Assembly (NCBI RefSeq): GCF_035222485.1
Contig: NW_026946671.1
Location: 1,984,001-2,048,000 of the forward strand
Length of the DNA stretch: 64,000 bases
Source of the DNA: Podospora pseudoanserina
Lineage: Eukaryota > Ascomycota > Sordariomycetes > Sordariales > Podosporaceae
Reading direction: 5' to 3'
The position numbers were made by a program, and so were the translations under genes. The notes under the pieces were generated by a model, which saw nothing but the letters and a program-made list of their open reading frames with translations, had not been told where the DNA came from and searched no databases. This document shows positions 35,627 through 48,168 of this stretch, in pieces; the stretch's first letter is position 1, and each line of letters begins with the position of its first letter.

Positions 35627-36174
35627 AAAAACAACAACCGGAGTCTTTACACTATTTTCTCTCGCATGTTCGGCGAAAAGTGGGCGCTTATATGATGTTT
35701 TGTTTTGACTCTTCTCCCCACGCGCGGCTGCTAACCACAACTTAATATTTTGCTACACCTTCTTTGTGTTTACTTGATACCATGCCGGTATATATACGGC
35801 TTTTTGTTTTTTTTGGCTTCATTTTATGCAGCATCACGCTCGGGAGTTTAGCGGCATTTCATCGGCGGCTTGTGATAATTGCTTGTCAAGATTTGGTACT
35901 TCTCTGTTTCGTATGTATACCTCACACAAGCAATCAAGCAAGCAAGCAAGCAAGCAAGCAATGTATTGTATGAGAGGAGAGGTTGGATTTTGAGGAGGCG
36001 GCATGTAATTTGGATGCTGTTGTGTCTTGTTGGGTGTATATATACACTGGTGTTCTATAGGAGTAAAAGTTGAGTGAGAATTGAGAGTGTCTGAACTGAG
36101 ATTTTTGTCTGCGGCTTTTGACTGATAAGCTCGTGACTATACTACGTGTCTGGTACAGGCTCCTGATGTTGTTT
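35627..36174. other. 3' region of the CRH gene with (CAAG)n
   Basis: 3' UTR-like, T-rich sequence, with about eight tandem caag units at 35927-35961. There is no coding sequence. Confidence 0.5.
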
Positions 36175-37421
36175 TCATCGAACTCGACAGTGATTTGGCA
36201 CACAAACTATTACACCTGTTTGTCCTTTATGCCCCTCAACAGCCCGAATACTCTCCTCGGCTCTCAGATACCCCCTTTCCCGATGCAGCCTCTCCAAATA
36301 CTCGCCCACCCGCGGGTACTCGTGTCCCACAGGGGAATCTTGCCCGCCTTGCCATCGCCGGCAGAGACCATCACCTTGCCCACCCCGTCCCTGGCAGTGG
36401 TCAAGTTGAAGCTAAGCAGGATATCCACCGCGGTCAGGAATCCCCCCGCAGAGATACCTCTCGCCTTCTTCATCGCCAGCAGCAGAAGGCGAAGTGGCGA
36501 GCATTCCGTCCAAAAAGGCGAGGTGTTTCTCCGCAGTGGGGCACGACAAACGCCTTGTAGATCTTGTCGGCGACGAACCCGGTGATGGGGCGGAGGAAGA
36601 AGGGGATTTTGTTGCTGCCAAAGACTGTCTTGCTTTCCCCGTCAGCATCTCAAAGAGAAAATGGTTAGTTGGTTGGTAGGTGAAAAACATACCGGCCAAG
36701 ATCACCCCGACCACCAACGTCAGCGCGAAGCTCCCCTCTGCATAGTGAAGCAGATGCTGGTACCTCATCCAACCCCCCCAACCCCCATCTCCCCTCCTAT
36801 CTTTCCTCCCCTCCCCTCAACCCATCTCTTCGGGATCAATGTTTTTCTTCCACTTTTGGGGGGGAAGTGATCGCAGAGGTACTCGACGATGAAGCCGCTC
36901 TCTGCCAGGACGACAGGTTCCCGGTGAGGTAACGAGATTGTCAGGATGGGTGATGTCCCTAGGGGGTAGACCTTTTCCAGCTCGCGGGGGGCGAGGCCGC
37001 TGGGGGTGCGGTGGAAGGGTCTGACGGTATAGGTTAGGTCGAGCTCCTCGAGGAGCAAGACGACGGGCTGGGCTCGGTAGTCGTTGAGCCTACCTGGGGG
37101 GGGGGTTGTTAAGTTGTGCTGGTGATGAGGGTTAGGGTTATTTATGGATCGTTGACAAGGGGATGTCAGGGGATATCAACAGAAACAAAACATCTCAACA
37201 CGTGGTGAGCGCGATAGCCTCAAGCAAGCTCGCCACGCCACGTGGGTTCAACAACGGCTTTGGGACCAGATGCGCGAGAAATGGGCTGCGGTAGTGCCCG
37301 TGAGAAATGCATGATACCCAAGACTAGTTTGGACATACCAGTAGAGCGTTATCTCTGGTTTATTGGACGGCGATAATGTGCTCGTAGATTGGGGTGGGTC
37401 TTGGGGATTTGGTGATGTCAT
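36175..37421 (-). pseudogene. Glutathione S-transferase-like gene, disrupted by frame changes
   Basis: Start ATG at 37421; exon 1 to 37339 (ends EITLYW), then a 249-nt intron to 37090. Exon 2 reads LNDYRAQPVVLLLEELDLTY then SGFIVEYLCDHFPP, the thioredoxin-like half of a microsomal or Gtt1-type GST. The helical half is present in pieces in different frames: RYQHLLHYAEGSFALTLVVG, an intron (gtatgt to acag), FGSNKIPFFLRPITGF, EKHLAFLDGMLATSP, GGFLTAVDILLSFNL, and EYPRVGEYLERLHRERGYLR. Frame changes fall near 36773-36779 (a seven-C run on +), about 36510, 36442-36447 (a six-C run) and about 36315. Two sit in homopolymers, so sequencing error could explain some, but four make a decayed host gene more likely. 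Confidence 0.75.
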
Positions 37422-38644
37422 GTTTGTATGAAGACACAACCGTTGCTCCGACCACTCTGTGCCTCCACGTGAAGCGTTGTCTGGTTGGGAGGGTGGTTAT
37501 CGGTTTCCGATGTTGTTGAGACTGCGTTGGCCGCCAAGAGAAAGAGCGAAGAGGCTAACAGTTTAGACTTGTTTGAGGAACGGTCTTGGTGTCGGGCAGT
37601 TTATCCGCTTGGTGTTCTTGTTACATGATGGTATTTTTCAAGCAAGGCTCCATGGGACAAAGACGGATCAGCACCCGTGCAGCTCTCCACACCAGAAGCG
37701 TCCCGACCTGGCGCGGCTGAAATTATTGGTCTGGACGGTTTAGTGGTCTTTTGACACCGCCGGCCGGCTCTTTGGCCCGTGGTTGTAGCGTAGCTGACGC
37801 CACGTCTACCAGGTACACTATGTAATCGCTTTCTCGTAATTCGGACCGTATTGAGACGCCAATACCAACGGCGCATTTTCTGGTCGAACGGAAGCGACAT
37901 GAACGTTCGAGGGTTAGGCGACCCTAACCCTCCACTTGCCAACTTTTAAGCTGGCACAACGTCCAACGTCCCGCGCTTCTGGGTGAACCCGGTCGACGAC
38001 TTGGGCAGCATGACCTGAGCGGGCGAGATTGGTGTTGTATTTGGGCATCCTCTCAAGGTCTTGAAGATCGAAAGGCCAGCGTGATGGACCGCGTGATAAT
38101 GGGCGAGGCCCTGCGAAGACATGCAACCCTCCGTTTACGGTGCTGTGGGAATCAGCTAGCGAGTCTAGGCGGCGGGGGTACCTGAGGGTTGCTTGATAGG
38201 GCTGGACCAATCAAGCCAACCGGAGTTCCAGCGCAGCGTCCAGCGGGGGGGCCGCTGTGGGTACCGATGGATGCGCTCGGGTCCAGGTCCGCGATCCGCC
38301 TGCGCCGCTGAGTTGCATCCATCATCGCCCAGACCTCTGGAGCTCTGGCTGGCCTGCCTGCTGCCCGCCCTCAAGGTACCGTTCCCGAGCGAGGGGGAAG
38401 CTGTCGGAGCTGGAGGAGGAGGTATAACTGGCGGGGGGGCTCCTCCTCCGGTCTTGCCTGTGCCTCTCTTTTCTGCTGTTCTTATGATTCAACATCTCTC
38501 CCAGCTGGCTGGCTGCACACACACACTCGTTCTTGTTTACTCTAGCTTCCTCGCCACCTCACGTCAACAAACCCCTGACCCTTGAGAGTGTCAGCTGTTC
38601 AGTCACACCCAAACAGCACAGCCAACCACCATAGAGTCAACAAC
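37422..38644. other. Intergenic with a telomere-unit inverted repeat
   Basis: No gene is visible; frames at 37601-37942 and 37914-38210 lack support. At 37909-37932 a perfect 10-bp inverted repeat (gagggttagg and cctaaccctc, spacer cgac) contains telomere-type units. The right end is the leader of the 2EXR gene. Confidence 0.5.
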
Positions 38645-39832
38645 ATGACTGCAAAACACAGCAACCGACCCAAAACAAACCTCCTCACCACCCCCGGTGA
38701 AATCCGCAACCAGATCTACTCCTACCTCCTCCCCACCCACGAGACAATCGTCATTGCCTCGCAGCGAAAAGACAGCTTTTCGTCGTCGTCGTCGTCCTCC
38801 TCCCAACAACACTACATTGGCAAATTCCTCCGCCGCGACCTCTCGACCCTCTTTCTTACAAGCAAGCAAATCTACCTCGAAGCCTCCACCTTCTTCTACA
38901 GCAACAACACGTTCGTCCTACCGGGGGACGCCACCTCCTTACCACACCAGGCGCAAGCCAACCTGCTACTGCGCTGGTTCCTCGACCGGATCGGCGAGAG
39001 AAACTGCTCCAACTTGAGAAGGCTAGGGATCCCGTTCCCGCTGGAGGGTGGTCTGGGCCAACTCCAGCTAGGGGATGGGTGCGAGCAAATGATTGAGGAG
39101 GAGGAAGGGGCCAAGAGGAAGAGGTTCATCTCTGGCTTGGTGAGGAGGTGCCCCAACCTGGAGGAGCTAGAGGTTGATCTAGGGAGAGGTGACACGCCTA
39201 GCCTGGCGGCGACGGCGCCGGTGCCGAGCAAGATGGAGATGGCGGGGTCGGTGGAGCGGCTGCTGAGGCAGTCGTGGGCGGGGCTCAAGGCGGTGAGGGT
39301 GTATTGGGGCGACCAGGTTATTTACAAGCGGCGGAGGTGGCGGGCGAGGAGTCTGGAGTATGGTATGCCGCCTGAGCAGGTGCCGATGGGGGAGGAGTGG
39401 GTGGTGGTGAATATGAGGGATGACGAGGAGGATCACGCTCGGTATCGGGAACGGTATTATGAGCGTCGGGAGTGGAGGCTGGAAGATGCCGTCCATGACT
39501 TTTACTCTCCTTACTCGAGCATCAATCTCCGGTCGTCTTTTGCTCTGGAGAGGTACAGGGTCGCTGCGAGAGCTGCCGAAGCTGCCCCGTCGAGGGACTG
39601 GTTGAGCAGCCAGCATCCCAGGATAGAGTTCGCCAAGGCGTTTCTCAAGTCCCCCTCGCGCGCAATGAGCGAGAGAAACGAGGAGAAGGAGTGGTGGAGG
39701 ATTCGAAGGAAGATGGCGAGGGAGTACACTGTTTCCTATTGCTGCACCATGGCTGGAGGGAGCAGCTATCGGACCAGGAGCAAGCGGAAGAGGACTACAA
39801 CCTGGTTGAGGAACACATTAGCAAGACTCTAG
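38645..39832 (+). CDS. 2EXR/F-box-like domain protein of unknown function
   Basis: A single exon of 395 residues from the ATG at 38645 (the frame extends upstream only to a non-ATG codon). The N-terminal block NLLTTPGEIRNQIYSYLLP followed by LSTLFLTSKQIYLEASTFFY and NNTFVL is the signature of the large fungal 2EXR family, whose members resemble F-box proteins and are mostly of unknown function. An acidic patch (QMIEEEEGAKRKRF) and a RCPNLEELEVDL stretch follow. The C-terminal half is Arg-rich with tyrosine and arginine repeats (HARYRERYYERREWRLEDAV) and a basic tail (RTRSKRKRTTTW). Codon use is GC-rich and normal. There is no catalytic motif. Confidence 0.8.
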   Translation: MTAKHSNRPKTNLLTTPGEIRNQIYSYLLPTHETIVIASQRKDSFSSSSSSSSQQHYIGKFLRRDLSTLFLTSKQIYLEASTFFYSNNTFVLPGDATSLPHQAQANLLLRWFLDRIGERNCSNLRRLGIPFPLEGGLGQLQLGDGCEQMIEEEEGAKRKRFISGLVRRCPNLEELEVDLGRGDTPSLAATAPVPSKMEMAGSVERLLRQSWAGLKAVRVYWGDQVIYKRRRWRARSLEYGMPPEQVPMGEEWVVVNMRDDEEDHARYRERYYERREWRLEDAVHDFYSPYSSINLRSSFALERYRVAARAAEAAPSRDWLSSQHPRIEFAKAFLKSPSRAMSERNEEKEWWRIRRKMAREYTVSYCCTMAGGSSYRTRSKRKRTTTWLRNTLARL

Positions 39833-40192
39833 TCGCGGTTTCTAGGCGAGGGATTTTGATTCGGCATATTTTTTTTTTCTTATTTTTTTTTTTTTGTTTT
39901 TGTTTTTTCTTTGGTTGCGTGATACCATTTACTTGGCTTGGATTGGGTTTTGGGTGTCGGTTTATGGGTTATATGTTGATGATGATACCAGGTTGATGCC
40001 TGAAGGCAGCTTGGTGTTTGGATTATGTCTTGCAACCTATTTCCTCTAGATGATACCTTGTTTGAACGGGCAATTTGGCTCGGATACAGTTGACGTTATT
40101 TTTATTTTTTTCCAAGTTTGTCCCTTGATTACTTGCCACAACACGTAACCCGCTTCATAGGATGCTTCCAGCCCGATACTCATGACAGTGGC
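39833..40192. other. Convergent 3' region
   Basis: 3' UTRs of the 2EXR gene (a T-rich stretch at 39870-39913) and of the OHCU gene. Nothing else is seen. Confidence 0.5.
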
Positions 40193-40856
40193 CTAAACAG
40201 CCTCCTCGGCAGACTTCAACAACTTCCTCGCCCTATCCTTTGCAATATCACACATTGCCTATTTACCCCTAGTTAGCGCACGCATCACTCACTCACATCA
40301 ACTTTCACACCGAAAAACTCACCTGTATCCCCTCCTTCTCCTCCTCCCTAATATCCCCCCTCTTGATCCTCCGCTCCATATCCTCCATAATCACCCCCCT
40401 CCCCCGCCCGTTCACAAAAACGACATACCTCAACCCCGGAAAAGCCTTTTCGTACTCCTCGTTCAGCTCGGCCAGCCTCATCGCCTCGTTTTCATCCCCT
40501 CCCCTGAGTTGCTTTTGCTCATTCTTGCTCTGCTCGCTCAACTCCTCGTCCTCTTGCTTCACCTTTGGCGCGCCCAATCTGGGGTGGCTGCCCAGGACGT
40601 GATGCAGCTTCTTTTTCCCCTCGGAGTCGTCCTGGACTTGGGAGGCGATGGTGAGCAGCTGGCCTCGGAGGGTGTCGATTAGCTCGTCGTAGGAGGCGAA
40701 GGAGCAGGTGCGGATGGTGGGGAGGGCGAGGGAATGGAGTTCGGAAGTTGGTTCGAAGAGGAGGTCGAGGGTGGAGGTGAGGGTTGTGTCTGGGAGGGTG
40801 GGGAGGGAGGAGATGGCGGGTAGGAAGGGGGTTGCGGTGGGGTTGAGGGGGGACAT
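40193..40856 (-). CDS. OHCU decarboxylase (uric acid degradation to allantoin)
   Basis: The enzyme decarboxylates 2-oxo-4-hydroxy-4-carboxy-5-ureidoimidazoline to S-allantoin, the last step after urate oxidase; it is often peroxisomal. Exons 40323-40856 and 40193-40258 flank a 64-nt intron (gtgagt to aaatag) and give 199 residues. DELIDTLRGQLLTIASQVQD is followed by VLGSHPRLGAPKV, which holds the catalytic histidine, and by EYEKAFPGLRYVVFVNGRGR and VIMEDMERRIKRGD, both family signatures. The second exon supplies the end (AMCDIAKDRARKLLKSAEEA then V). No PTS1 is present at the C-terminus. An acidic, Gln-rich insert (about 118-135) interrupts the usual core. The start is the ATG before MSPLNPTATPF. 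Confidence 0.93.
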
Positions 40857-41942
<1,086 letters not shown>

Positions 41943-43244
41943 TTAGCACCTAGCGTTCCACGGAATCCCGTCCAAGTCGTCCATGTAATCCTCAAACTGC
42001 TCGGCAGGACCTTCTTCATCAGACTCGTCGCCCTCACCCCCGCCTCCAAAGATCAGCCCGAAATCGGCATAGACCTCGTCAGGCTCGTCACCATACCGGC
42101 TCTCATGCACCGATGTGGGAAACGCCACGCTGTCGTCGTCGAGGTCCTCAATGTCATCCAACGGCAGAGCCGGCCGGGTGACTCTCAGTTCTGGTGAGCG
42201 GAGGGGCCGTAACCTCGGACTGGGAATTCGCAGTCTTGTTGGCGATGCTCCGCTGGCTGTTGGCCCGAGTGGTGGTGACCTGCTCGGTGGTGATGACGGT
42301 TTTATCGCCGGTTTTGGGGTGCAGGAGGACCGTTGCGGGGAGATGGAAATCACCGGTGTAGTTGCCCCAGTCGATGATGGGTGCAGGGCCCTCATCAAGG
42401 CGAAACTAGCCCCTTCTACACCTGGCTGCTGCTGCTGCCGTGAAGCGGGATGTGTAGCTTGCGTCTCTGGCCCGTGGCTCCCTCGACCGCCTCGAGACAT
42501 GCCCTCGGTTGCCATTCGTAACCGACACCGGTTGAAGATGGCTTGCCGCCGCAAGAAAGAATCCGGGCTGACCTGTGGCGGTAGGGGCTGTGGTTGAAGC
42601 TTTCTGGTTGCCATGATGGCGGCAAGTTTGAGAAAGCGTTTGTCACCCGAAGCGACGACTTCTCGGTTGAGAATGTGCGTGGCCGGGAGGGAGAAAGGCG
42701 CTGAAAGCCGTGAGGTGACAAACTGTCGCAATAGTCGCCGCTTTTTGCAGCTCATGGTGGCTGTGTTGTAACCGTCCACATCCGAGTCTGGTCGTCGACG
42801 CTTCAGATTCGGTCGGGGACGAATGGGTAAGCTGTTGGGCGCAAAGGTGAACTTAACCCCCTCTTCCGCGTGATAACCAAACTGGTCCAGGGAATGACGG
42901 GGTCCTGGTAATGACGGGATATCCACATCATCCTTAGCCTTGTTGACGGTGACGGGAGTTGGGGGGGAAGTGATGGTGGCGGGTGGAGAGGGTTCCTGGA
43001 GAACATGAATGCTGGATGACCTGGACGATGTGGGCTTCTCGGTCAGTTCCAGAAACCGACCATCTGCTTTGCTGGTCCTCGCTGAAAGCTCGCATAGGTC
43101 GTTCAAGGCCGGTAGGGCGGCTGCTCGCAAGAGGGCGGCACCCAGGTCGACACGTTCATTCTGCTGAAAACGAGAATCTCGAAAGTGCCATGGTCCGTAC
43201 TGTTCAAACGAACTCTGACTGATGGGCTCGAGCTGAACCCCCAT
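41943..43244 (-). CDS. Conserved-looking hypothetical protein, probably nuclear
   Basis: A single exon of 433 residues from the ATG at 43244; the frame extends nine codons further to a non-ATG codon. I do not recognise the family. An N-terminal block (ISQSSFEQYGPWHFRDSRFQ, then GAALLRAAALPALNDLCELS) looks folded. A basic central block, MSCKKRRLLRQFVTSRLSAP followed by FSLPATHILNRE and GDKRFLKLAAIMATRK, also looks conserved and could bind nucleic acid or act as a nuclear signal (inference). The rest is Ser/Pro-rich and disordered, ending in an acidic tail (DDIEDLDDDS, GEGDESDEEGPAEQFEDYMD). An upstream intron or leader is possible between 43250 and 43550. Confidence 0.72.
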   Translation of the reverse strand: MGVQLEPISQSSFEQYGPWHFRDSRFQQNERVDLGAALLRAAALPALNDLCELSARTSKADGRFLELTEKPTSSRSSSIHVLQEPSPPATITSPPTPVTVNKAKDDVDIPSLPGPRHSLDQFGYHAEEGVKFTFAPNSLPIRPRPNLKRRRPDSDVDGYNTATMSCKKRRLLRQFVTSRLSAPFSLPATHILNREVVASGDKRFLKLAAIMATRKLQPQPLPPQVSPDSFLRRQAIFNRCRLRMATEGMSRGGRGSHGPETQATHPASRQQQQPGVEGASFALMRALHPSSTGATTPVISISPQRSSCTPKPAIKPSSPPSRSPPLGPTASGASPTRLRIPSPRLRPLRSPELRVTRPALPLDDIEDLDDDSVAFPTSVHESRYGDEPDEVYADFGLIFGGGGEGDESDEEGPAEQFEDYMDDLDGIPWNARC

Positions 43245-46200
43245 CGCCACGCAACGGATGATAGTTCCCAACCGGTTAACCCTCCTATGCTGGGCGTTGT
43301 GTTAGCAACGCATGATCGTTTGGTGGCTGATGTGTGAACCTCCCCCAGGTTTCGTGGTTCGGCAGTCTCCGCGGGAATACCAGACTGGCGGGATGCGGAA
43401 GAGCAGGGGGAGGGGAGGGCAGAGAGGGAGGAGGGAGGAGCGGGATGGGTGCGGCAAGGAGCTGTGTGTCTATTTATTTGACGGCATCCAGTCAGGCGGT
43501 GTTGAGTGGAGAACACGGAGATCTGGTTCCAGGGCGCTTCTGGAGGTGTGAGTGGTGTGTGTGGGAATTCGGTAGGGTTTAATAAAAGCCTGGGAAGACG
43601 ACGCTAGGGAAGCCTTAGCCAGAGGCACGGTAACACGACATGGGGTCCATGGCCGAAATTCTGGGGAGACGAGGGGGGGACTTTTCTGGGGTTACGCAGT
43701 AGTGCCGGGAAGCTGGCGCTGAGTGGTCAGTTGTCTCGTCTGTGGCGGAGAGGGTCTGTCAGCAGCATCACTGGTCTTCTCTTTTTTGATGACCTAGATG
43801 GGGAGTGTATGGAGTATCAGGTCAGGTCAGGCCAGGCCAGGTAGGTAGCGGACATGAAGTGGAAGCCCGGCCGGATAGATGGTGAAGGTCTCGTCCTGGA
43901 TTCCAGATGTCTGCCGAGAGTGACAGATTCAAGACAATGAGAGAGACAATCTCTCGGTGACAGGTTGGCTCTATGTAGTGTGTGCTGCGGAGAGGTGTTG
44001 TCTGTGACCAGTCACGGAGTTTTAATGGCGTAATAAAAAAGAAGCTCTGGTGCACCGAATATAATTCAGGTCGGTCTGCTGAGTTCTGCTGTTCCCTGAA
44101 ATCCCTGTCTGTTGGACCAGCCCCTCTTTTGCTGCACGGCCAGATCTTTTCCCCGGAATTCGGCCTAAACCGTCCATGGCTGGCGACTGGCGGGCCCATG
44201 ATGCACCCTGTCGATATCACAGTCGGCCATTGGCTTTCCCTTCAGCTCATTTTTTCGAAGGTCACGCGTCACATCCAAACTTCTCCCAAAAATGCCGCCG
44301 GCACAAGCAGCCAGAGACGAGGGAATGCAACAGCGGTTGGGAGAGGCAGCAAACCCCTCCTTTGCTGGCTGGCAGTTCTTTTTTCTCTTCTTTCTTTTTC
44401 CACCCCTTTTCCCCTTACTCCGTAGTTTTCCTCAGACCTGAAACTCATCAAACACCTCATCATCATCATCATTATCATCATCATCATCATCATCATCATC
44501 ATTTCCCTCTGGAGATGACAAGGAGGAGGACACCAGAAGATATCCGTCGTGGCGTGTTGTTTTAGTGTACATACCTAAATTTATAGTCTTCTCTCCACTG
44601 CGGGCACCATGGTGCCAATCTGGGGTAGGAAGTGCAACTTGTGGACAGTGACAGGCTCAGGGGTTGGACCAGGCCATACAGCAGGGAAGCTCACGCGCAA
44701 GAAAAGAAGGACTGGGGAGGGGTTCGATGGGCGTTCCCTCTCGTTCTTGGCGCTCGAAAGGTTTCATCGTAATTTTGATGATTACCACCACGCAGTGAAT
44801 TCCGCCCCATCTTGGGAAACCGAAGCTGCCCGATTGCACCCGCTGCCTGTTGTCATCCATCCTCAGCAATGTTGAGCCTCATAGTTTGCTTGCCTCATTA
44901 GGTATGACCATCATGGCCGTGCTTTTCTCGTGCGAGTTTCGTCGAGGGTTCATCATCTCGCGCCACTTTCTACTGACCTTGCCTGCTTACTAGTGTCAGT
45001 AATCGTCAATGTTTCTTTCTCCAATATCATGCCATCGTCAAAGTCAACGAGTGCCAAGGGCTACTATTGTGTGTTAGTAAGGGTAGCAGGGCCCCATATT
45101 CATGTACAATTCTCACGCCTTCCTGTATAGGAAGCTGGTTCGTTACTGCGTATGTAAGCTTCACAGGGAGAAGCCTCAGTCCCCTCGCGCCCGCTTTCTA
45201 GAACGACCCCGACCCCGTTGGACCTCAGTCTACAACGCAAATGGCGGCGTCGCCGTGTCCCTGCAGCCCCAGTTACAACCAGGTAAAAGAGCGGTTCTTC
45301 CACAACTCCAGTCACCAACTCCAACCAAAACAACTCGACGACAAGGAAAGGTAGACCAGTCCGCCACACCTGAGACTGTAGCAACTTGATGTCGACCTGA
45401 ATCCAGACCCCCTCACTTATTTCCACCACCGACCAAACCATGGTCTTTTCTGGTCCATTTCGTCTATACTGCAGTCCGCAACTTTGGTAGAGGGGGACGG
45501 CTCTCCCACAGGATTGGATCTGGCCAAACCCAGGGTGGCACACCTGCTGTCCTGCGTATGTAGGCGCACATCCCCGCCGTTGGGAGATCATTTGGGGGGA
45601 TTCTTTTCCTAGAAAGGAAAAGCTTTCGAGAAGGAAATGGGACGGTTCTTGGATGGGGGTCAAGAAGAGGCTTTGAAGGACCTTGACTTGACACAGGTTG
45701 GTTTGGAACCGAGCTCCGGTGTGGCGCTTTCTGGAGTGCGTTCACCGCCAGGAGATGGACACATCCCATGTTATTTCCTCCCGACCAAACGATTCGACAC
45801 TTGCTTTGGCCATGGATGTCTTGGTACTCCTCGTGTGGTTCGATGAGGGTCAGAATTCGAGGTTTCTGGTCGGGGAGGTCGCTCAAAGCGAGTTGGCGCA
45901 GCGGAGTCGTTGATCAATAGAAGGTATTGGAGGCGGGATCCAAGTGGGATATAATGGCCGTTCCAGTTTGTATCATTCGACAAGACGCGCGCAGAATTGA
46001 ATTGAGGGTCAAATATCAGATGTTTCGACCCCCAAAGGTCGTCTGGAGGTGGAAGAGTTGGAACCGTGGGGGTCACTCCACACTTCACCCCCACCCATCA
46101 CTTGAAAGGTTCCCCAGATTGTGGGCACTAAGCCTAAAGTAGACAACCCCTCATTGCACTTATTTGTGGGGGAACAAGCGAGTTCCCCAACCAAACTAGA

Positions 46201-46955
46201 CTTGTCATCACAACCCATCACCATCACACACCACCTTTTGCGCCATCGCCGTCGTCAGCATCTTCTCTCTTTTGTCCAAATGGGGATCTTCTGTGTATCG
46301 TCCGGAAGGCTCCGAAGAGGAGGATTCATCGATCGGGTCTCAAGTCCGAACCGGGTGCCGATCTGTCACCTCGGTGGTCACCCCGGTCGTACCTGATAGT
46401 TGCCCAGATGACGGACGTCGAATTGCTGAATCTCGGATTCAACCCGAGCGCTGACGTTTGAATGAAGCTGTCTCACGGCGGACTTTGTGCCAGGCTCAAG
46501 TTCATCGCATTCATCATGGTTCTGATGATGGTGCAACAGGACCACAAAGCACTGGAGGGAACACCAAGATCATCACGTGGAAGGGTATGCCTCGGCTGGG
46601 TTTCCAGTTCTAGGTAACCCCAAAGCCGAAGTGGATCGCCCCGCCCTGGGGGATGACATTCCCGTTGAGCTGAGCGCCTCGCTCAACGGACGGCTCTGGC
46701 AGGAAGGCTCTCGGCCGGGTTTGGGATAACTGAATCCGGGCCTATGCCATGCTTGAAATTGCGATCATGCATCCCGTTTGTTGAGAGGATTAACGGCTTG
46801 CACTTTTCAATACCAGAACGACGACATACATACAGACACTGCCGATCTGCAAACACAGGGTTTTGTGATACTGTGGCTGAACAATTCTCTTAACTTGACC
46901 GTCGTCACACTTGCGTTATCTTATACACCATTTATACACCATTTAGCTGTAATCA
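43245..46955. other. 3.7-kb intergenic region
   Basis: Upstream sequence of the 41943-43244 gene and of the thioesterase gene. It contains a (CAT)n microsatellite at about 44456-44503. Minus frames at 45100-45663 and 45464-45886 overlap plus frames and show no domain, signal or codon pattern that I can support. Confidence 0.45.
44456..44503. repeat. (CAT)n microsatellite
   Basis: About sixteen CAT units with one internal TAT (cattat) interruption. Confidence 0.9.
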
Positions 46956-48168
46956 ATGAGTGTAAGCATGACTCCCACGGTTGGCGGCGACGAGGACAAG
47001 CGGCTGTCTTTTCAGGAACAATTGGAGCTCGTCAAGTTGCCTCGTGAAGGCCAAGCCCACCGATACATCTCGACTCGATCAGCATATCTCCCAGGTTCAG
47101 ACTTTGCAAAGGGAAAAGAGCTGCCCAGTTTCCACAGTGCGGCGTTTGGTGGTCATGTGTACGCTCAGGCAGGCCTGGCCGCCTATAGAGCGTGGAGAGA
47201 AACCGAAAAGGAGAAGGGGGTTCCAGAACATGCGAGGTTGGATATCCACGTATGCTCTCCCCAAATACTATGTTCTAGGGACTCACTAACATGAGGTAAA
47301 GACAATAAACGGTTACTTTACCCGCATCGGCCTTGCCAGCAGACCCTTCATTTACACGGCCTCTCCCGTTACCGCGTCCCGCACCTTCAGCACCGTTTCC
47401 GTGACTGCCACTCAGCCATCTGTTCCCAGCAACTCACCCTCTGAAGATCACTACCCTGCCGAAGACGCCTCGCTGCCGCAGTACCCGCCAGCCTTTACCG
47501 CGTTGCTGTCATTCAAGCTCCCAGAGCCAGACTGGGATGGCACAGTCTCTGAGCAGGAGGCGCCGCCCCAGGAGCGCTTCGCTTCCATCTTGTCATCCCG
47601 CAAGCCAGAAGAGTGGCCGCCCGCCCCCCCGGTGGACATCACCGGCGTGGTGGAGATTGTCGGAGACGACCAGGTTGGGACGTTCCCGATTGCGGAGATG
47701 AAGAAGGTAGATATGAAGGAGTATAACGAGGGGAAGCCGGTTCATGAGAGACGCGAGCTGCTTTTGTACCGGTTGTTGAAGCCGCTACCGGACGATGAGG
47801 ATGGGAAGAGCGGGTATGATGCCAATGCTCATGTGTTGGTGCACGCTTTTGTGGCGGATAGGAATGGGCTGCTGATGGCTGGGAATCACATCGGGCTGGG
47901 ATATAGTCTGGGAAGGGCTGCTAGTCTGAGTTATCATTTTGTGATGCACGTGGAGGCCAAGGCTGCGGTGATGAGGGAGGAGGATGGGTGGTGGATTCAA
48001 GAGGTTTGGTTTCCGAGGGCGGGGAGGGGAAGGGGGATCGTGGAAAGTAAGATTTGGAGCCCGAGTGGTGTGCACGTTGCGACGGAGTATCAGGACGGAC
48101 TGATCCAGGGGTTTGGCGGAAAGCTGTTGAAGGAGAAGGAGGTTTCTGGGCAGGAGGCAAAGCTGTGA
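46956..48168 (+). CDS. Acyl-CoA thioesterase II-like (TesB/ACOT8 type), PTS1 at C-terminus
   Basis: The family hydrolyses acyl-CoA to free fatty acid and CoA, commonly in peroxisomes. Exons 46956-47249 and 47302-48168 give 386 residues across a 52-nt intron (gtatgc, cactaac, taaag). The first HotDog domain has FHSAAFGGHVYAQAGLAAYR and then TINGYFTRIGLASRPFIYTA. The second domain has ANAHVLVHAFVADRNGLLMA and LSYHFVMHVEAKAAV, and the end has WFPRAGRGRGIVESKIWSPS. The last residues EAKL end in AKL, a good peroxisomal targeting signal type 1. Codons in the second exon are GC-rich at third positions. The substrate chain length cannot be told. Confidence 0.9.

Noticed and set aside
45100-45886. Two overlapping minus frames of 187 and 140 codons
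   Set aside because: Overlap plus frames of similar length; no motif, leader or splice support.
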